DNA from: Aeromicrobium piscarium
GTDB taxonomy: Bacteria; Actinomycetota; Actinomycetes; Propionibacteriales; Nocardioidaceae
DNA: 64,000 nucleotides
Direction: 5' to 3'
Assembly (NCBI RefSeq): GCF_007421815.1
Contig: NZ_VLNT01000005.1
Location: 86,147-150,146 of the forward strand
Shown: positions 1 through 7,171 of the stretch, piece after piece
Layout of the letters: each line of letters begins with the position of its first letter
Numbering within the stretch: position 1 is the first letter of the stretch
Translations under genes and position numbers: made by a program
Notes under the pieces: model-generated
The model's database searches: none
The model's input: the letters and a program-made list of their open reading frames with translations, nothing else
What the model was told of the DNA's origin: nothing

Positions 1-1290
1 CAGCGATCCCCAGTCCCCCGACGGCCAGGCCCATTGACGGTTGTACCGGTGCCGGTTGATCTGCCCCGCGCCGCCGACCCCGAACACCCGTCGGACGATG
101 ATCTCGGCCATCGGCACGCGAGCCTGGTAGACCGCCGCGACCGCGCGGGCGCCACGACGGATGGAGGCCGTCTTCTCGGCCTGGAGGCCGATCATCATGC
201 CGGCCTGGTCGGTGAGACTGACGATCGGCAGGTGGAAGGTCTCGCACAGGTCGACGAGACGGGTCAAGGCGTCGGCGCCGTTCGGCGTCATCGTCGCGCC
301 CTTGTACGGATCGGTGGCCACGACGCCGACCGGGTGCCCGTCGAGCCTGGCCAGTCCGGTGTAGACCGAGCCGGAGTAGCACGTGTAGTCGAACACCGAC
401 CCCGCATCGAAGATCGCGTCGAGCACAGGACGGAGCCGGTAGGGCTGGCGGCGGCTGCGCGGCACCACGTCCGCCAGATGCTCCACGTCACCGCTCGCCT
501 CGCGCCCCTCGACGACCGGAGGGAGCTCATGGACGCTGGACGGCAGGTACGAGAGGAAGCCTCGGATCGCGTCGAGTGCGGACGCCTCGTCGGGAACGAT
601 CTGATCGACGGCACCACTGCGGCGATGCACCTCGGCACCGCCGAGCTGCTCCTTGTCCAGATCCTCTCCGGTCGCATGCCGCACGACCGGAGGCCCGGCG
701 ACGAAGAGCTGGGTGGAGCCCTCGATGAGCACGCTGAAGTGGCTCATCACGACCCGTGCCGCTCCGAGACCCGCTACCGGACCCATGCAAGCGGCAACCA
801 CCGGCACCAGCGACAGGTTGTCGACGACCGTGTCCCATCCGGGATTGGCGGGCACATAGGTGTAACCGGACTGTTCCAGCATCCGCACGCTGCCGCCACC
901 GCCGGTTCCCTCGATGAGCCGGATCAGCGGCAGCCGGTACGCGGCGGCCAGTCGCTCGGAGTCGACCTGCTTGGCCATGATCGAGGCATCGGCGGCGCCG
1001 CCGCGGACGGTGAAGTCGTCCGCGCCGACGGCGACGCGCCGACCCGCGATCGTGCCGACACCGAACACGAAGTTGGTGGGGACGATGTGTTCACCCGTCT
1101 CGCCCGGGAAGCCGGCGAGACCGCCGATCTGCTCGAAACTGCCCTCGTCGAGCAGATCGGCGACACGCTCGGTCACGGTGCTGCGACCGGCCGCGTGCTG
1201 TCGGTGGATCTTCTCGGGTCCCCCGAGCTCGTCGGCCATGGCACGGCGACGCTCGAGCTCGGCGATCTCCGCGGACCAGATCGGTGACAC
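1..1290 (-). CDS. Acyl-CoA carboxylase, carboxyltransferase (beta) subunit, 3' end outside window
   Basis: The minus-strand frame starts at GTG 1290 with AGAGGA 9 nt upstream and stays open for 430 codons to the window edge, so the C-terminus is missing (the family is usually about 510-550 residues). It would transfer carboxyl from carboxybiotin to an acyl-CoA. Crotonase-fold features are visible: an N-terminal half with GGAADASIMAKQ and LIEGTGGGGSVRMLE, then MSHFSVLIEGSTQLFVAGPP, and a C-terminal half with DQAGMMIGLQAEK. The substrate (acetyl-, propionyl- or methylcrotonyl-CoA) cannot be told from the fragment. A biotin carrier gene lies just upstream on the same strand and a TetR gene diverges beyond it. 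A strong palindrome 26 nt before the start suggests control by that regulator. Confidence 0.88.
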   Translation of the reverse strand, partial: MSPIWSAEIAELERRRAMADELGGPEKIHRQHAAGRSTVTERVADLLDEGSFEQIGGLAGFPGETGEHIVPTNFVFGVGTIAGRRVAVGADDFTVRGGAADASIMAKQVDSERLAAAYRLPLIRLIEGTGGGGSVRMLEQSGYTYVPANPGWDTVVDNLSLVPVVAACMGPVAGLGAARVVMSHFSVLIEGSTQLFVAGPPVVRHATGEDLDKEQLGGAEVHRRSGAVDQIVPDEASALDAIRGFLSYLPSSVHELPPVVEGREASGDVEHLADVVPRSRRQPYRLRPVLDAIFDAGSVFDYTCYSGSVYTGLARLDGHPVGVVATDPYKGATMTPNGADALTRLVDLCETFHLPIVSLTDQAGMMIGLQAEKTASIRRGARAVAAVYQARVPMAEIIVRRVFGVGGAGQINRHRYNRQWAWPSGDWGSL

Positions 1291-1315
1291 TACGGCACGT
1301 CCTCTCGCTGACGAA

Positions 1316-1339
1316 TGACCTAAGCGATCGCTTAGGTCA
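1316..1339. promoter_or_regulatory. 24-bp perfect palindrome, probable TetR operator upstream of the carboxylase gene
   Basis: The left arm TGACCTAAGCGA is followed directly by its exact reverse complement, with no spacer. The core reads TAAGC-N4-GCTTA and recurs at 1694-1707 beside the divergent TetR gene. The position, 26 nt upstream of the GTG at 1290, suits repression of the carboxylase promoter. Confidence 0.75.
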
Positions 1340-1396
1340 GCGAGAAGCCATGCTAGGTGATGCGCATCACACGATGCAAGCACTTTTCCGAGGACT

Positions 1397-1428
1397 CGGC
1401 CGGCGACCCCCTCAGAGATCGCCGGCCG
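1397..1428 (-). terminator. Possible terminator after the biotin carrier gene
   Basis: A perfect 10-bp stem (CGGCCGGCGA and its complement) encloses a 12-nt loop 12 nt past the biotin carrier stop. No T-run follows on the minus strand, so termination is inferred only from position and stem strength. Confidence 0.4.
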
Positions 1429-1440
1429 CAGGAGAGATGC

Positions 1441-1653
1441 TCAGAGAATGCGCGCGAGAAGAGCCCCTTCTTCGACGATATCGCCCTCATTTACCAATAA
1501 TTCTTCGACCTTCCCTGCCGCCTCGGCGAGGACCGGGATCTCCATCTTCATCGACTCGAGGACCACCAGGACATCGCCGGCGACCACGTCCGCCCCCTCG
1601 GTCACATCGATCCGGAAGACTGAGGCGGACATCTCCGCGCGTACATCGGCCAT
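1441..1653 (-). CDS. Biotin carrier protein (TB7.3-like biotinyl domain)
   Basis: A 70-residue stand-alone biotinyl domain. The biotinylation motif ESMKMEIPVLAEAAG is intact, with the target lysine at about residue 36. It would carry carboxybiotin to the carboxyltransferase encoded downstream. Size and sequence resemble the 71-residue M. tuberculosis protein TB7.3 (Rv3221c), which also begins Met-Ala then DVRAE; this is why I prefer ATG 1653 over the in-frame GTG at 1662. No separate biotin carboxylase (alpha) gene is in the window, so the carboxylating partner must lie elsewhere. The upstream region, shared with the TetR gene, holds an operator-like sequence. Confidence 0.9.
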   Translation of the reverse strand: MADVRAEMSASVFRIDVTEGADVVAGDVLVVLESMKMEIPVLAEAAGKVEELLVNEGDIVEEGALLARIL

Positions 1654-1693
1654 GCTTTCCACTACCCTTCGCTGTATTGAGATCTGCGAAAGC

Positions 1694-1707
1694 TAAGCAT
1701 ACGCTTA
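1694..1707. promoter_or_regulatory. Second TetR operator candidate, between biotin carrier and tetR
   Basis: TAAGC-ATAC-GCTTA has the same arms and the same 4-nt spacer as the palindrome at 1316-1339. It lies in the 145-nt divergent intergenic region and could repress both the biotin carrier gene and tetR. Confidence 0.6.
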
Positions 1708-1798
1708 TGCCACGGCGCGATGCGCCGGTCGACATCGCGGCCCGGCACCGAGCTCGGGCATCGGGTCGTGACGGGCAGACGAACAAGGATCGGCGAGA

Positions 1799-2473
1799 AT
1801 GACGACCATGAGCACGGACGGGACGCCGACCACCAATGCGTCACTCGAACTCGAGCCGCAGGCGGTCGACGCCATCGAGCGTTACTGGGCCGACCGGGCC
1901 ACCGGTCCGTCGCGCAAGATCCTCATCGGCGCCACCCTCGCCTTCGCCGAGCTGGGCTACCACGGAGCCTCCACCCGGGCGATCGCCGCCCGCGCCGATA
2001 TGAGCCCCGCCGCCGTGTACATCCACTTCGCATCCAAGGTCGAGCTCTTCCATCACATCGCACTCGAGGGACACAAGACCTCCACGGGCGCCTTCAACGA
2101 GCCGGCCGAGCTGGTCGCCGATCCCGCCAGCAAGCTGCGTATGGGCGTGGCGTCCTTCGCCACCTTCAACGCCGAGATGAACACGTTCTCGCGCACGATC
2201 GAGTACGAGATGCGCCTGCACCACGATCAGCGTTTCGCCGATGTCTGGCGGCTGCGCCGGGGGGTCGAGGACCACATGCGGCGCATCCTGCAGGCGGGCG
2301 TCGACGAGGGGGTCTTCCGGATCGCCGATATCGAGTGGATGAAGATCCTCCTGCTCTCCAACTGCATCGACATCGCGCGCTGGTACCGCCACGAGTCGCC
2401 GCACACGCCGATGGCGCTGGGGTTCCGCTATGCCGATCTGGCCATGTCCCTGGTTGGGGCCGTCGCCCCTTGA
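1799..2473 (+). CDS. TetR/AcrR-family transcriptional regulator
   Basis: A 224-residue protein with an N-terminal TetR DNA-binding domain at about residues 38-95: AFAELGYHGASTRAIAAR then DMSPAAVYIHFASKVELF, the usual helix-turn-helix and its following tyrosine/phenylalanine helix. The C-terminal half is the variable ligand-binding and dimerisation domain. It diverges from the biotin carrier/carboxylase genes, and the shared intergenic region plus the carboxylase promoter carry matching TAAGC-N4-GCTTA sites, so it most likely represses these genes and itself in response to an acyl-CoA or related ligand (inference). ATG 1799 is used; an in-frame ATG at 1808 is an alternative. Confidence 0.88.
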   Translation: MTTMSTDGTPTTNASLELEPQAVDAIERYWADRATGPSRKILIGATLAFAELGYHGASTRAIAARADMSPAAVYIHFASKVELFHHIALEGHKTSTGAFNEPAELVADPASKLRMGVASFATFNAEMNTFSRTIEYEMRLHHDQRFADVWRLRRGVEDHMRRILQAGVDEGVFRIADIEWMKILLLSNCIDIARWYRHESPHTPMALGFRYADLAMSLVGAVAP

Positions 2474-2549
2474 CATCAACGTCAATGCCTGCGGTACCCT
2501 CGGTCGCGTGAGACCGGCATCACACCGTCACGACCCCGAGGAGACCGCC

Positions 2550-3050
2550 GTGACCGATACCCCCACGATCGAGCAGCTCGACGAGCTCGGCATCATCCAC
2601 CGCCGGACCGTGCCCGCCGAGTTCGAGGATCTCAACGGCCATGTCAACGTCCGGCACCACTACACGCTGCACATGGAGGGCGCACACACCGTCTTCGCCG
2701 ACGAGCTGAGAGTGGACGAGGAGAGGGCGGCGCGAGGCGAGGGGACCTTCAGCCTCTCCCAGTACATCCGCTTCGCCTCCGAGATCCTCGTCGGTCACGA
2801 TGTCTCGGTGCACTGGCGCGTCCTCGACCGGTCCGACAAGATCATCCACGGCATGACGATCCTCGCGGACCGGACGACCGGCAAGGTGGCCAGCACCAGC
2901 GAGTTCATCGAGGCCTTCGTGGACCTGAACACCCGACGCGTCGCCCCGATGCCCCAGGACCTGGCCGATCTCCTCGACAAGCTGCTCGCTACCCACCGCG
3001 AGCTCCCCTGGGAGCTGCCACTCAGCGAGCCCCTGGCCGTGCGCCGCTGA
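2550..3050 (+). CDS. Acyl-CoA thioesterase-like hotdog-fold protein
   Basis: 166 residues from GTG 2550, which follows a GAGGAGA ribosome site; the frame stays open further upstream, but that part overlaps the end of tetR and does not look like protein. The segment FEDLNGHVNVRHHYTLHMEG resembles the active-site helix of 4HBT-type thioesterases, with Asp and Asn-Gly-His-Val-Asn. Such proteins hydrolyse acyl-CoA or acyl-ACP thioesters. It begins 76 nt after tetR on the same strand and may belong to the same acyl-CoA metabolic locus. The exact substrate is unknown. Confidence 0.72.
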   Translation: MTDTPTIEQLDELGIIHRRTVPAEFEDLNGHVNVRHHYTLHMEGAHTVFADELRVDEERAARGEGTFSLSQYIRFASEILVGHDVSVHWRVLDRSDKIIHGMTILADRTTGKVASTSEFIEAFVDLNTRRVAPMPQDLADLLDKLLATHRELPWELPLSEPLAVRR

Positions 3051-3117
3051 TCGGCCCAGATGCACCGACCCCCCGGCAGGGTGATCCTGCGGGGGGCTCG
3101 ATGCGGAGCGCGAAAGG

Positions 3118-3663
3118 TCACTCAGCGGGCTGGAGCACCGCCTCGGCGACGATCTGCAGGATGATCTTGTCGCCGATCATCACCTTGTCGCCCTCGAGGG
3201 GGATGTTGAAGTCGATGCCGAACTCCTTGCGGCTGATCTCGCCCTTGGCCTCGACGCCCACGCGGGTGCCGCCCCACGGGTCGCCGCCCTCGCCGAGGAA
3301 CTCGACCTTGAGCTCGAGCGGCTTGGTCACGCCCTTGATGCTCAAGTCGCCGGTGACCACGAACTCGTCGTCGTCCTTCTGCCGCACATCCGTGCTGACG
3401 AAGGTCATCGACGGGTAGCTCTCCACCTCGAAGAAGTCGGCGGAACGCAGATGGGCATCGCGATCGGCGGTGCCGGTGTTGATCGAGCTGAGGTCGACCG
3501 AGACCTCGACGCGCGAGGCCGTGATGTCCGGGGCGGTGACGAGGGTGCCATCGAAGGTGTCGAACTTGCCGCGGACCTTGCTCATGATGTGCCGCACCTG
3601 GAAGCCGATCTCGGTGTGGGTGGGGTCGAGCTTCCAGGTACCGGGGGTCACGGTGGTGGTCAT
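3118..3663 (-). CDS. YceI family protein
   Basis: 181 residues covering a full YceI lipocalin-like beta-barrel: it begins GTWKLDPTHTEIGFQVRHIM, continues through VEVSVDLSSINTG and HLRSADFFEVESYPSMTF, and ends with the family's IGDKIILQIVAEA strand. YceI proteins bind long isoprenoid-type lipids; no signal peptide is present here, so it should be cytoplasmic. It diverges from a MarR regulator with an AT-rich intergenic segment between them, a pairing that suggests MarR control. Confidence 0.93.
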   Translation of the reverse strand: MTTTVTPGTWKLDPTHTEIGFQVRHIMSKVRGKFDTFDGTLVTAPDITASRVEVSVDLSSINTGTADRDAHLRSADFFEVESYPSMTFVSTDVRQKDDDEFVVTGDLSIKGVTKPLELKVEFLGEGGDPWGGTRVGVEAKGEISRKEFGIDFNIPLEGDKVMIGDKIILQIVAEAVLQPAE

Positions 3664-3723
3664 GGTGTCTCCTTAAGAACGAGAAATCCGGGAGCCGAGG
3701 TGGCTACGAGTGACACGATACCC

Positions 3724-3746
3724 ACTAGTTTAACTTTCAATCAAGT
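3724..3746. promoter_or_regulatory. AT-rich pseudo-palindrome between yceI and marR
   Basis: A 23-bp stretch beginning ACTAGTTTAACTTTC matches its own reverse complement at 7 of 11 half-site positions and is much more AT-rich than its surroundings. It lies in the yceI/marR divergent region and is the best MarR operator candidate; low certainty. Confidence 0.4.
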
Positions 3747-3770
3747 GCTGTCTCCCGTAAACTGGGTCAC

Positions 3771-3857
3771 ATGAGCGAGCGCAGCGAGCGAACCATCAGC
3801 ACTAACGAATGCCGCCATCGGCCTACCCTGCTCTTCTTCCAGGCGATGGCGGCATGA
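3771..3857 (+). CDS. 28-residue upstream ORF overlapping the marR start
   Basis: ATG 3771 opens a 28-codon frame beginning MSERSERTIS and ending with TGA at 3855-3857, which overlaps the marR ATG (3854) as ATGA. MarR itself begins MSERSAG, so the first codons look duplicated. It may be a translated leader that couples translation to marR. There is no independent evidence that the peptide is functional. Confidence 0.4.
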   Translation: MSERSERTISTNECRHRPTLLFFQAMAA

Positions 3858-4354
3858 GCGAGCGCAGCGCCGGCCTCGAACTGACCGAGGTCAACGAGAC
3901 CCCGTGGTTGTCCCGTCAGCAGCAGGAGATCTGGCGTTCCTTCCTGGGCGGCTCGACCGTGCTCATGGATCAGCTGGACCGTGATCTGCGCCGGGAACAC
4001 GGCCTGTCGATGTCGGAATACGAGATCCTCGTCCGCCTCTCGGAGGCTCCGGCGCGCTCCATCAGGATGGCCGAGCTCGCAGCCCTCGTCGCTCACTCGC
4101 GCAGCCGCATCACCCACACCATCGCCCGCTTGGAGAAGGCGGGCATCGTCGCACGGGATCAGTGCAGCACGGACGGACGCGGCGTCACCGCCACGTTGAC
4201 CGACCACGGATTCGGCGTCCTGGCCCATGCCGCTCACACGCACGTGCGCGGCGTCCACACGTACCTGCTCGGCAACTCCACTCCCGAAGAGTTCGCCGCG
4301 CTCGGCCGCATCATGGAACGCATCAGCGCCCAGCTCGGCGGCCGCACCTTCTGA
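3854..4354 (+). CDS. MarR-family transcriptional regulator
   Basis: 166 residues with a MarR winged helix: LDRDLRREHGLSMSEYEILV, then the recognition region MAELAALVAHSRSRITHTIA and the wing GIVARDQCSTDGRGVTATLT. The start is placed at ATG 3854, where an upstream mini-ORF ends. It probably represses itself and the divergent yceI in response to a small phenolic or lipid-like ligand, as is usual for the family; the ligand is unknown. It is followed by an intergenic repeat array and the convergent DUF1810 gene. Confidence 0.9.
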   Translation: MSERSAGLELTEVNETPWLSRQQQEIWRSFLGGSTVLMDQLDRDLRREHGLSMSEYEILVRLSEAPARSIRMAELAALVAHSRSRITHTIARLEKAGIVARDQCSTDGRGVTATLTDHGFGVLAHAAHTHVRGVHTYLLGNSTPEEFAALGRIMERISAQLGGRTF

Positions 4355-4366
4355 TCTCGCCCACGA

Positions 4367-4481
4367 GCGGTAGGGCTTCAACCTCTCCTCTCCCGTGGCG
4401 GTAGGTCCTCAACCCCTCGTCCTGCGTGGCGGTAGCCGATGAACCTCACCGCGCCCTGATGAGGTTGAGGATCTACCGCCG
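4367..4481. repeat. Intergenic repeat array, family A (GGCGGTAG / TCAACC units)
   Basis: Three forward units (about 4367, 4396 and 4427) and one inverted unit (4461-4481). Forward units read GCGGTAG, a few bases, then TCAACC; the inverted unit reads GAGGTTGAGGATCTACCGCC. The array fills the gap between the convergent marR and DUF1810 stop codons, 12 and 23 nt away. Confidence 0.8.
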
Positions 4482-4504
4482 CCGGCCCGGTCGAGGGCGC
4501 CCGT

Positions 4505-4921
4505 TCAGGTCAGCAGCGCGAGGCTGCGGTCGTCTCGCTCGCCGTCATACAGCCGATCGAGCACGGTGACGAACACGGGTTCGGCAGGATCGGCCAGCTC
4601 GAATAACGTCATGCTGGACCGCAGCTTCAGCGCGTCGATCTGGCCCAGGAGCGCGACCGGGTCACCCTCGAACGCGGCGGCGACCCCACTCGCCTCGAGC
4701 AGTCGCGGTCCGAGCACTCGATGTGCGAGGTACTCGCGGGCCTCGTCCAGCGAGGCGATGCCGTAGCGCTGCGCCATCGGGCTGGAACCCAGTCCGAGCA
4801 ACTGCGGGAACACGAACCACATCCAATGCGTGCGCTTGCGACCAGCGCGCAGTTCGGCCACGGCGCGCTCGTACGTGCCTCCGTCGTCCTGCGCCTCGAC
4901 GAAACGATGCAGATCGTCCAT
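4505..4921 (-). CDS. DUF1810 domain protein
   Basis: 138 residues spanning the whole DUF1810 domain: DLHRFVEAQD at the N-terminus, then THWMWFVFPQLLGLGSSPMA, YGIASLDEAREYLAHRVLGP and a C-terminal TLFELADPAEPVF. The family is widespread and of unknown function; structures show a helical fold and no enzymatic site is established. It stands alone, with repeat arrays on both sides. Confidence 0.9.
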   Translation of the reverse strand: MDDLHRFVEAQDDGGTYERAVAELRAGRKRTHWMWFVFPQLLGLGSSPMAQRYGIASLDEAREYLAHRVLGPRLLEASGVAAAFEGDPVALLGQIDALKLRSSMTLFELADPAEPVFVTVLDRLYDGERDDRSLALLT

Positions 4922-4973
4922 ACCGCCATGGTCGGGCCTCCGCTCCCGCTCCGCACATCGCCTCCCTCACCCG

Positions 4974-5090
4974 AGCGGTGAGTTACGCACCCCTCGCGCG
5001 TCGGGGCGGTGGGCTACGCACCCCTCAGCACGGTCGAGAGGTGCGCAAGTCACCGCCCACGAACGCGAGAGGTGCGTAACTCACCGCCCA
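4974..5090. repeat. Intergenic repeat array, family B (TTACGCACCTCTC units)
   Basis: Two forward units (GCGGTGAGTTACGCACCCCT at 4974; a variant near 5005) are followed by two inverted units (GAGAGGTGCGCAAGTCACCG near 5037; another at 5066-5090). The forward and inverted halves could fold into a long hairpin. It ends 62 nt beyond the ettA stop codon. Confidence 0.82.
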
Positions 5091-5152
5091 GTCGCGAGGA
5101 GGTTCAGTCGCGGGTCCAGACGGCGCAAGCGCCGCTGTGGTCACCTCACGAC

Positions 5153-6835
5153 TCAGTCGCGGGTCAGACGGCGGTGCGTGACGCGGTGGGGACGGGCGGC
5201 CTCGGCGCCGAGGCGCTCGACCTTGTTGGCCTCATAGGAGGCGAAGTTACCCTCGAACCAGAACCAGTTGCCCGGCTCCTCGTCGGTGCCCTCCCACGCG
5301 AGGATGTGGGTTGCCACGCGGTCCAGGAACCAGCGATCGTGCGAGGTGACCACGGCGCAGCCCGGGAAGTCCAGCAGTGCGTCCTCGAGGGCCGACAGGG
5401 TCTCGACGTCCAGGTCATTGGTCGGCTCGTCGAGCAGCAGCATATTGCCGCCCTGCTTGAGCGTCAGGGCGAGGTTCAGGCGATTGCGCTCACCGCCGGA
5501 GAGCACGCCGGCCTTCTTCTGCTGATCCGAGCCTTTGAAGCCGAAGGACGCCACATAGGCGCGGCTGTTCATCTCGAAATTGGCGACCTTGATGAAGTCC
5601 AGGCCCTCCGAGACGACCTCCCACACGTTCTTGTTCGCGTCGATATTGGCGCGGGTCTGATCGGCATAGCTGATCTTGACCGTCTGGCCGACGGTGAGCG
5701 AGCCGGCATCGGGCTGCTCCGAGCCGGTGATCATCCGGAACAGCGTCGTCTTGCCGACGCCATTAGGACCGACGATGCCGACGATGCCCGCGCGCGGCAG
5801 CGAGAACGAGATGTCGTCCCACAGCGTGCGGCCCTCGAAGCCCTTGGTGAGCCCCTTGGCCTCCAGCACCACGTCGCCGAGGCGCGGTCCCGGCGGGATA
5901 TTGATATCCGTGGTGTCGATCTTGCGGGCCTTCTCGGCCTCCGCGGCGAGCTCCTCGTAGCGGGCGAGGCGCGCCTTGCTCTTGGCCTGGCGGCCCTTGG
6001 CATTGGACCGCACCCATTCGAGTTCCTTCTCGAGCATCTTGGCGCGCTTGGCGTCCTTCTGCCCTTCGATCTTGAGGCGATCCTTCTTGGTCTCCAGATA
6101 GGTGGAGTAGTTGCCCTCATATCCGTGGATCTGGCCGCGGTCGACCTCGGCGATCCACTGGGCGACGTTGTCGAGGAAGTACCGGTCGTGGGTGACGGCG
6201 AGGACGGCGCCCGGGTAGTTCTTCAGGTGACCCTCGAGCCACTGGACGGACTCGGCGTCCAGGTGGTTGGTGGGCTCGTCGAGGAGCAGCAGGTCGGGCT
6301 GCTGGAGCAGCAGCTTGCACAGAGCCACGCGACGGCGCTCGCCACCGGAGAGATGGTCGACGAGGGTGTCCGGCGGCGGGCAGCGTAGCGCGTCCATCGC
6401 CTGGTCGAGGCGCGAGTCCAGCTCCCAGGCGTTGCTCGCGTCGAGATCGGTCTGCAGCTCACCCATCTCGGCGAGCAGGGTGTCGTAGTCGGCGTCGGGA
6501 TCGGCGAGCTCCTCGCTGATCTGGTTGTACCGATCGAGCTTGCCCTTGATCTCGCCGACGGCCTCCTCGACATTCTCCAGCACCGTCTTGCCCTCGGTCA
6601 GCGGAGGCTCCTGCTGAAGCATGCCGACGGTGGCATCCGGGTCACGGACGAGGTCGCCGTTATTGGGCTGCTCGAGTCCGGCCATGAGCTTGAGCAGGGT
6701 GGACTTGCCCATGCCGTTGGGACCGACGACGCCGATCTTCGCGCCGTGGAGGAACGAGAGGGTGACATTGTCGAGGACGACCTTGTCGCCGTGGGCCTTG
6801 CGAACGTTGCGCAGTGTCAGGATGTACTCAGCCAT
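5153..6835 (-). CDS. ettA: Energy-dependent translational throttle protein EttA (ABC-F ATPase)
   Basis: 560 residues with two ABC cassettes and no membrane domain. The first has Walker A GPNGMGKST (about residue 38) and signature LSGGERRRVALC; the second has GPNGVGKTT and LSGGERNRLNLA, each followed by LLLDEPTN. A charged linker of the EttA type lies between them. EttA binds the ribosomal E site and gates entry into elongation according to the ATP/ADP ratio. The start ATG 6835 has no clear Shine-Dalgarno, but a TAGGCT box ends 9 nt before it, suggesting a leaderless transcript. Sequence resembling the last codons is partly duplicated just beyond the stop. Confidence 0.95.
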   Translation of the reverse strand: MAEYILTLRNVRKAHGDKVVLDNVTLSFLHGAKIGVVGPNGMGKSTLLKLMAGLEQPNNGDLVRDPDATVGMLQQEPPLTEGKTVLENVEEAVGEIKGKLDRYNQISEELADPDADYDTLLAEMGELQTDLDASNAWELDSRLDQAMDALRCPPPDTLVDHLSGGERRRVALCKLLLQQPDLLLLDEPTNHLDAESVQWLEGHLKNYPGAVLAVTHDRYFLDNVAQWIAEVDRGQIHGYEGNYSTYLETKKDRLKIEGQKDAKRAKMLEKELEWVRSNAKGRQAKSKARLARYEELAAEAEKARKIDTTDINIPPGPRLGDVVLEAKGLTKGFEGRTLWDDISFSLPRAGIVGIVGPNGVGKTTLFRMITGSEQPDAGSLTVGQTVKISYADQTRANIDANKNVWEVVSEGLDFIKVANFEMNSRAYVASFGFKGSDQQKKAGVLSGGERNRLNLALTLKQGGNMLLLDEPTNDLDVETLSALEDALLDFPGCAVVTSHDRWFLDRVATHILAWEGTDEEPGNWFWFEGNFASYEANKVERLGAEAARPHRVTHRRLTRD

Positions 6836-6937
6836 GGTCGTTCCAGCCTAGCGAGCCGCCCCCGATCCCGAACCGGGGCCCGTCAGTGGAGAGGATGTGC
6901 CCCGCCGGGCTGTACAGGCTCGGGTGCCGCTGAGCCA

Positions 6938-6993
6938 CACGCAGGATGTGCTTCGGTGGTCGTCATAGCAACCACCGAAGCACATCCTGCGTG
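6938..6993. repeat. Intergenic hairpin, family D (GGATGTGCTTCGG)
   Basis: A perfect 23-bp inverted repeat with a 10-nt loop (6961-6970). The arm contains GCAGGATGTGCTTCGGTGGT. A degenerate copy of the GGATGTGC word lies just before it at about 6893. The same word recurs in two hairpins at 26234-26350. It lies between the ettA start and the next array; the remainder of the 6836-7171 gap shows no gene. Confidence 0.82.
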
Positions 6994-7048
6994 AGCAACG
7001 GCCCGGCTGACGCACCTCCGGTGGGTGGCGCACCCCTGCACAACCGGG

Positions 7049-7164
7049 GCGGTGAGAGGTGCACCTCTCGCCGACCGCGGCGGTGAGAGGTGCACACCTC
7101 ACGGTGCGTGAGACGTGCGTAAGTCACCACCCAGGCCCGTGAGACGTGCGTAAGTCACCGCCCC
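7049..7164. repeat. Intergenic repeat array, family B
   Basis: Two units of GCGGTGAGAGGTGCACCTCT type (7049 and 7079) are followed by two inverted units GTGAGACGTGCGTAAGTCAC (7108 and 7140). The array ends 7 nt before the stop codon of the following minus-strand GTPase gene, on that gene's downstream side. Confidence 0.8.
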
Positions 7165-7171
7165 AGGCGGG

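Noticed and set aside
34-1287. A 417-codon plus-strand open frame at the window start
   Set aside because: It is antisense to the carboxyltransferase gene, whose minus-strand translation has clear family motifs.
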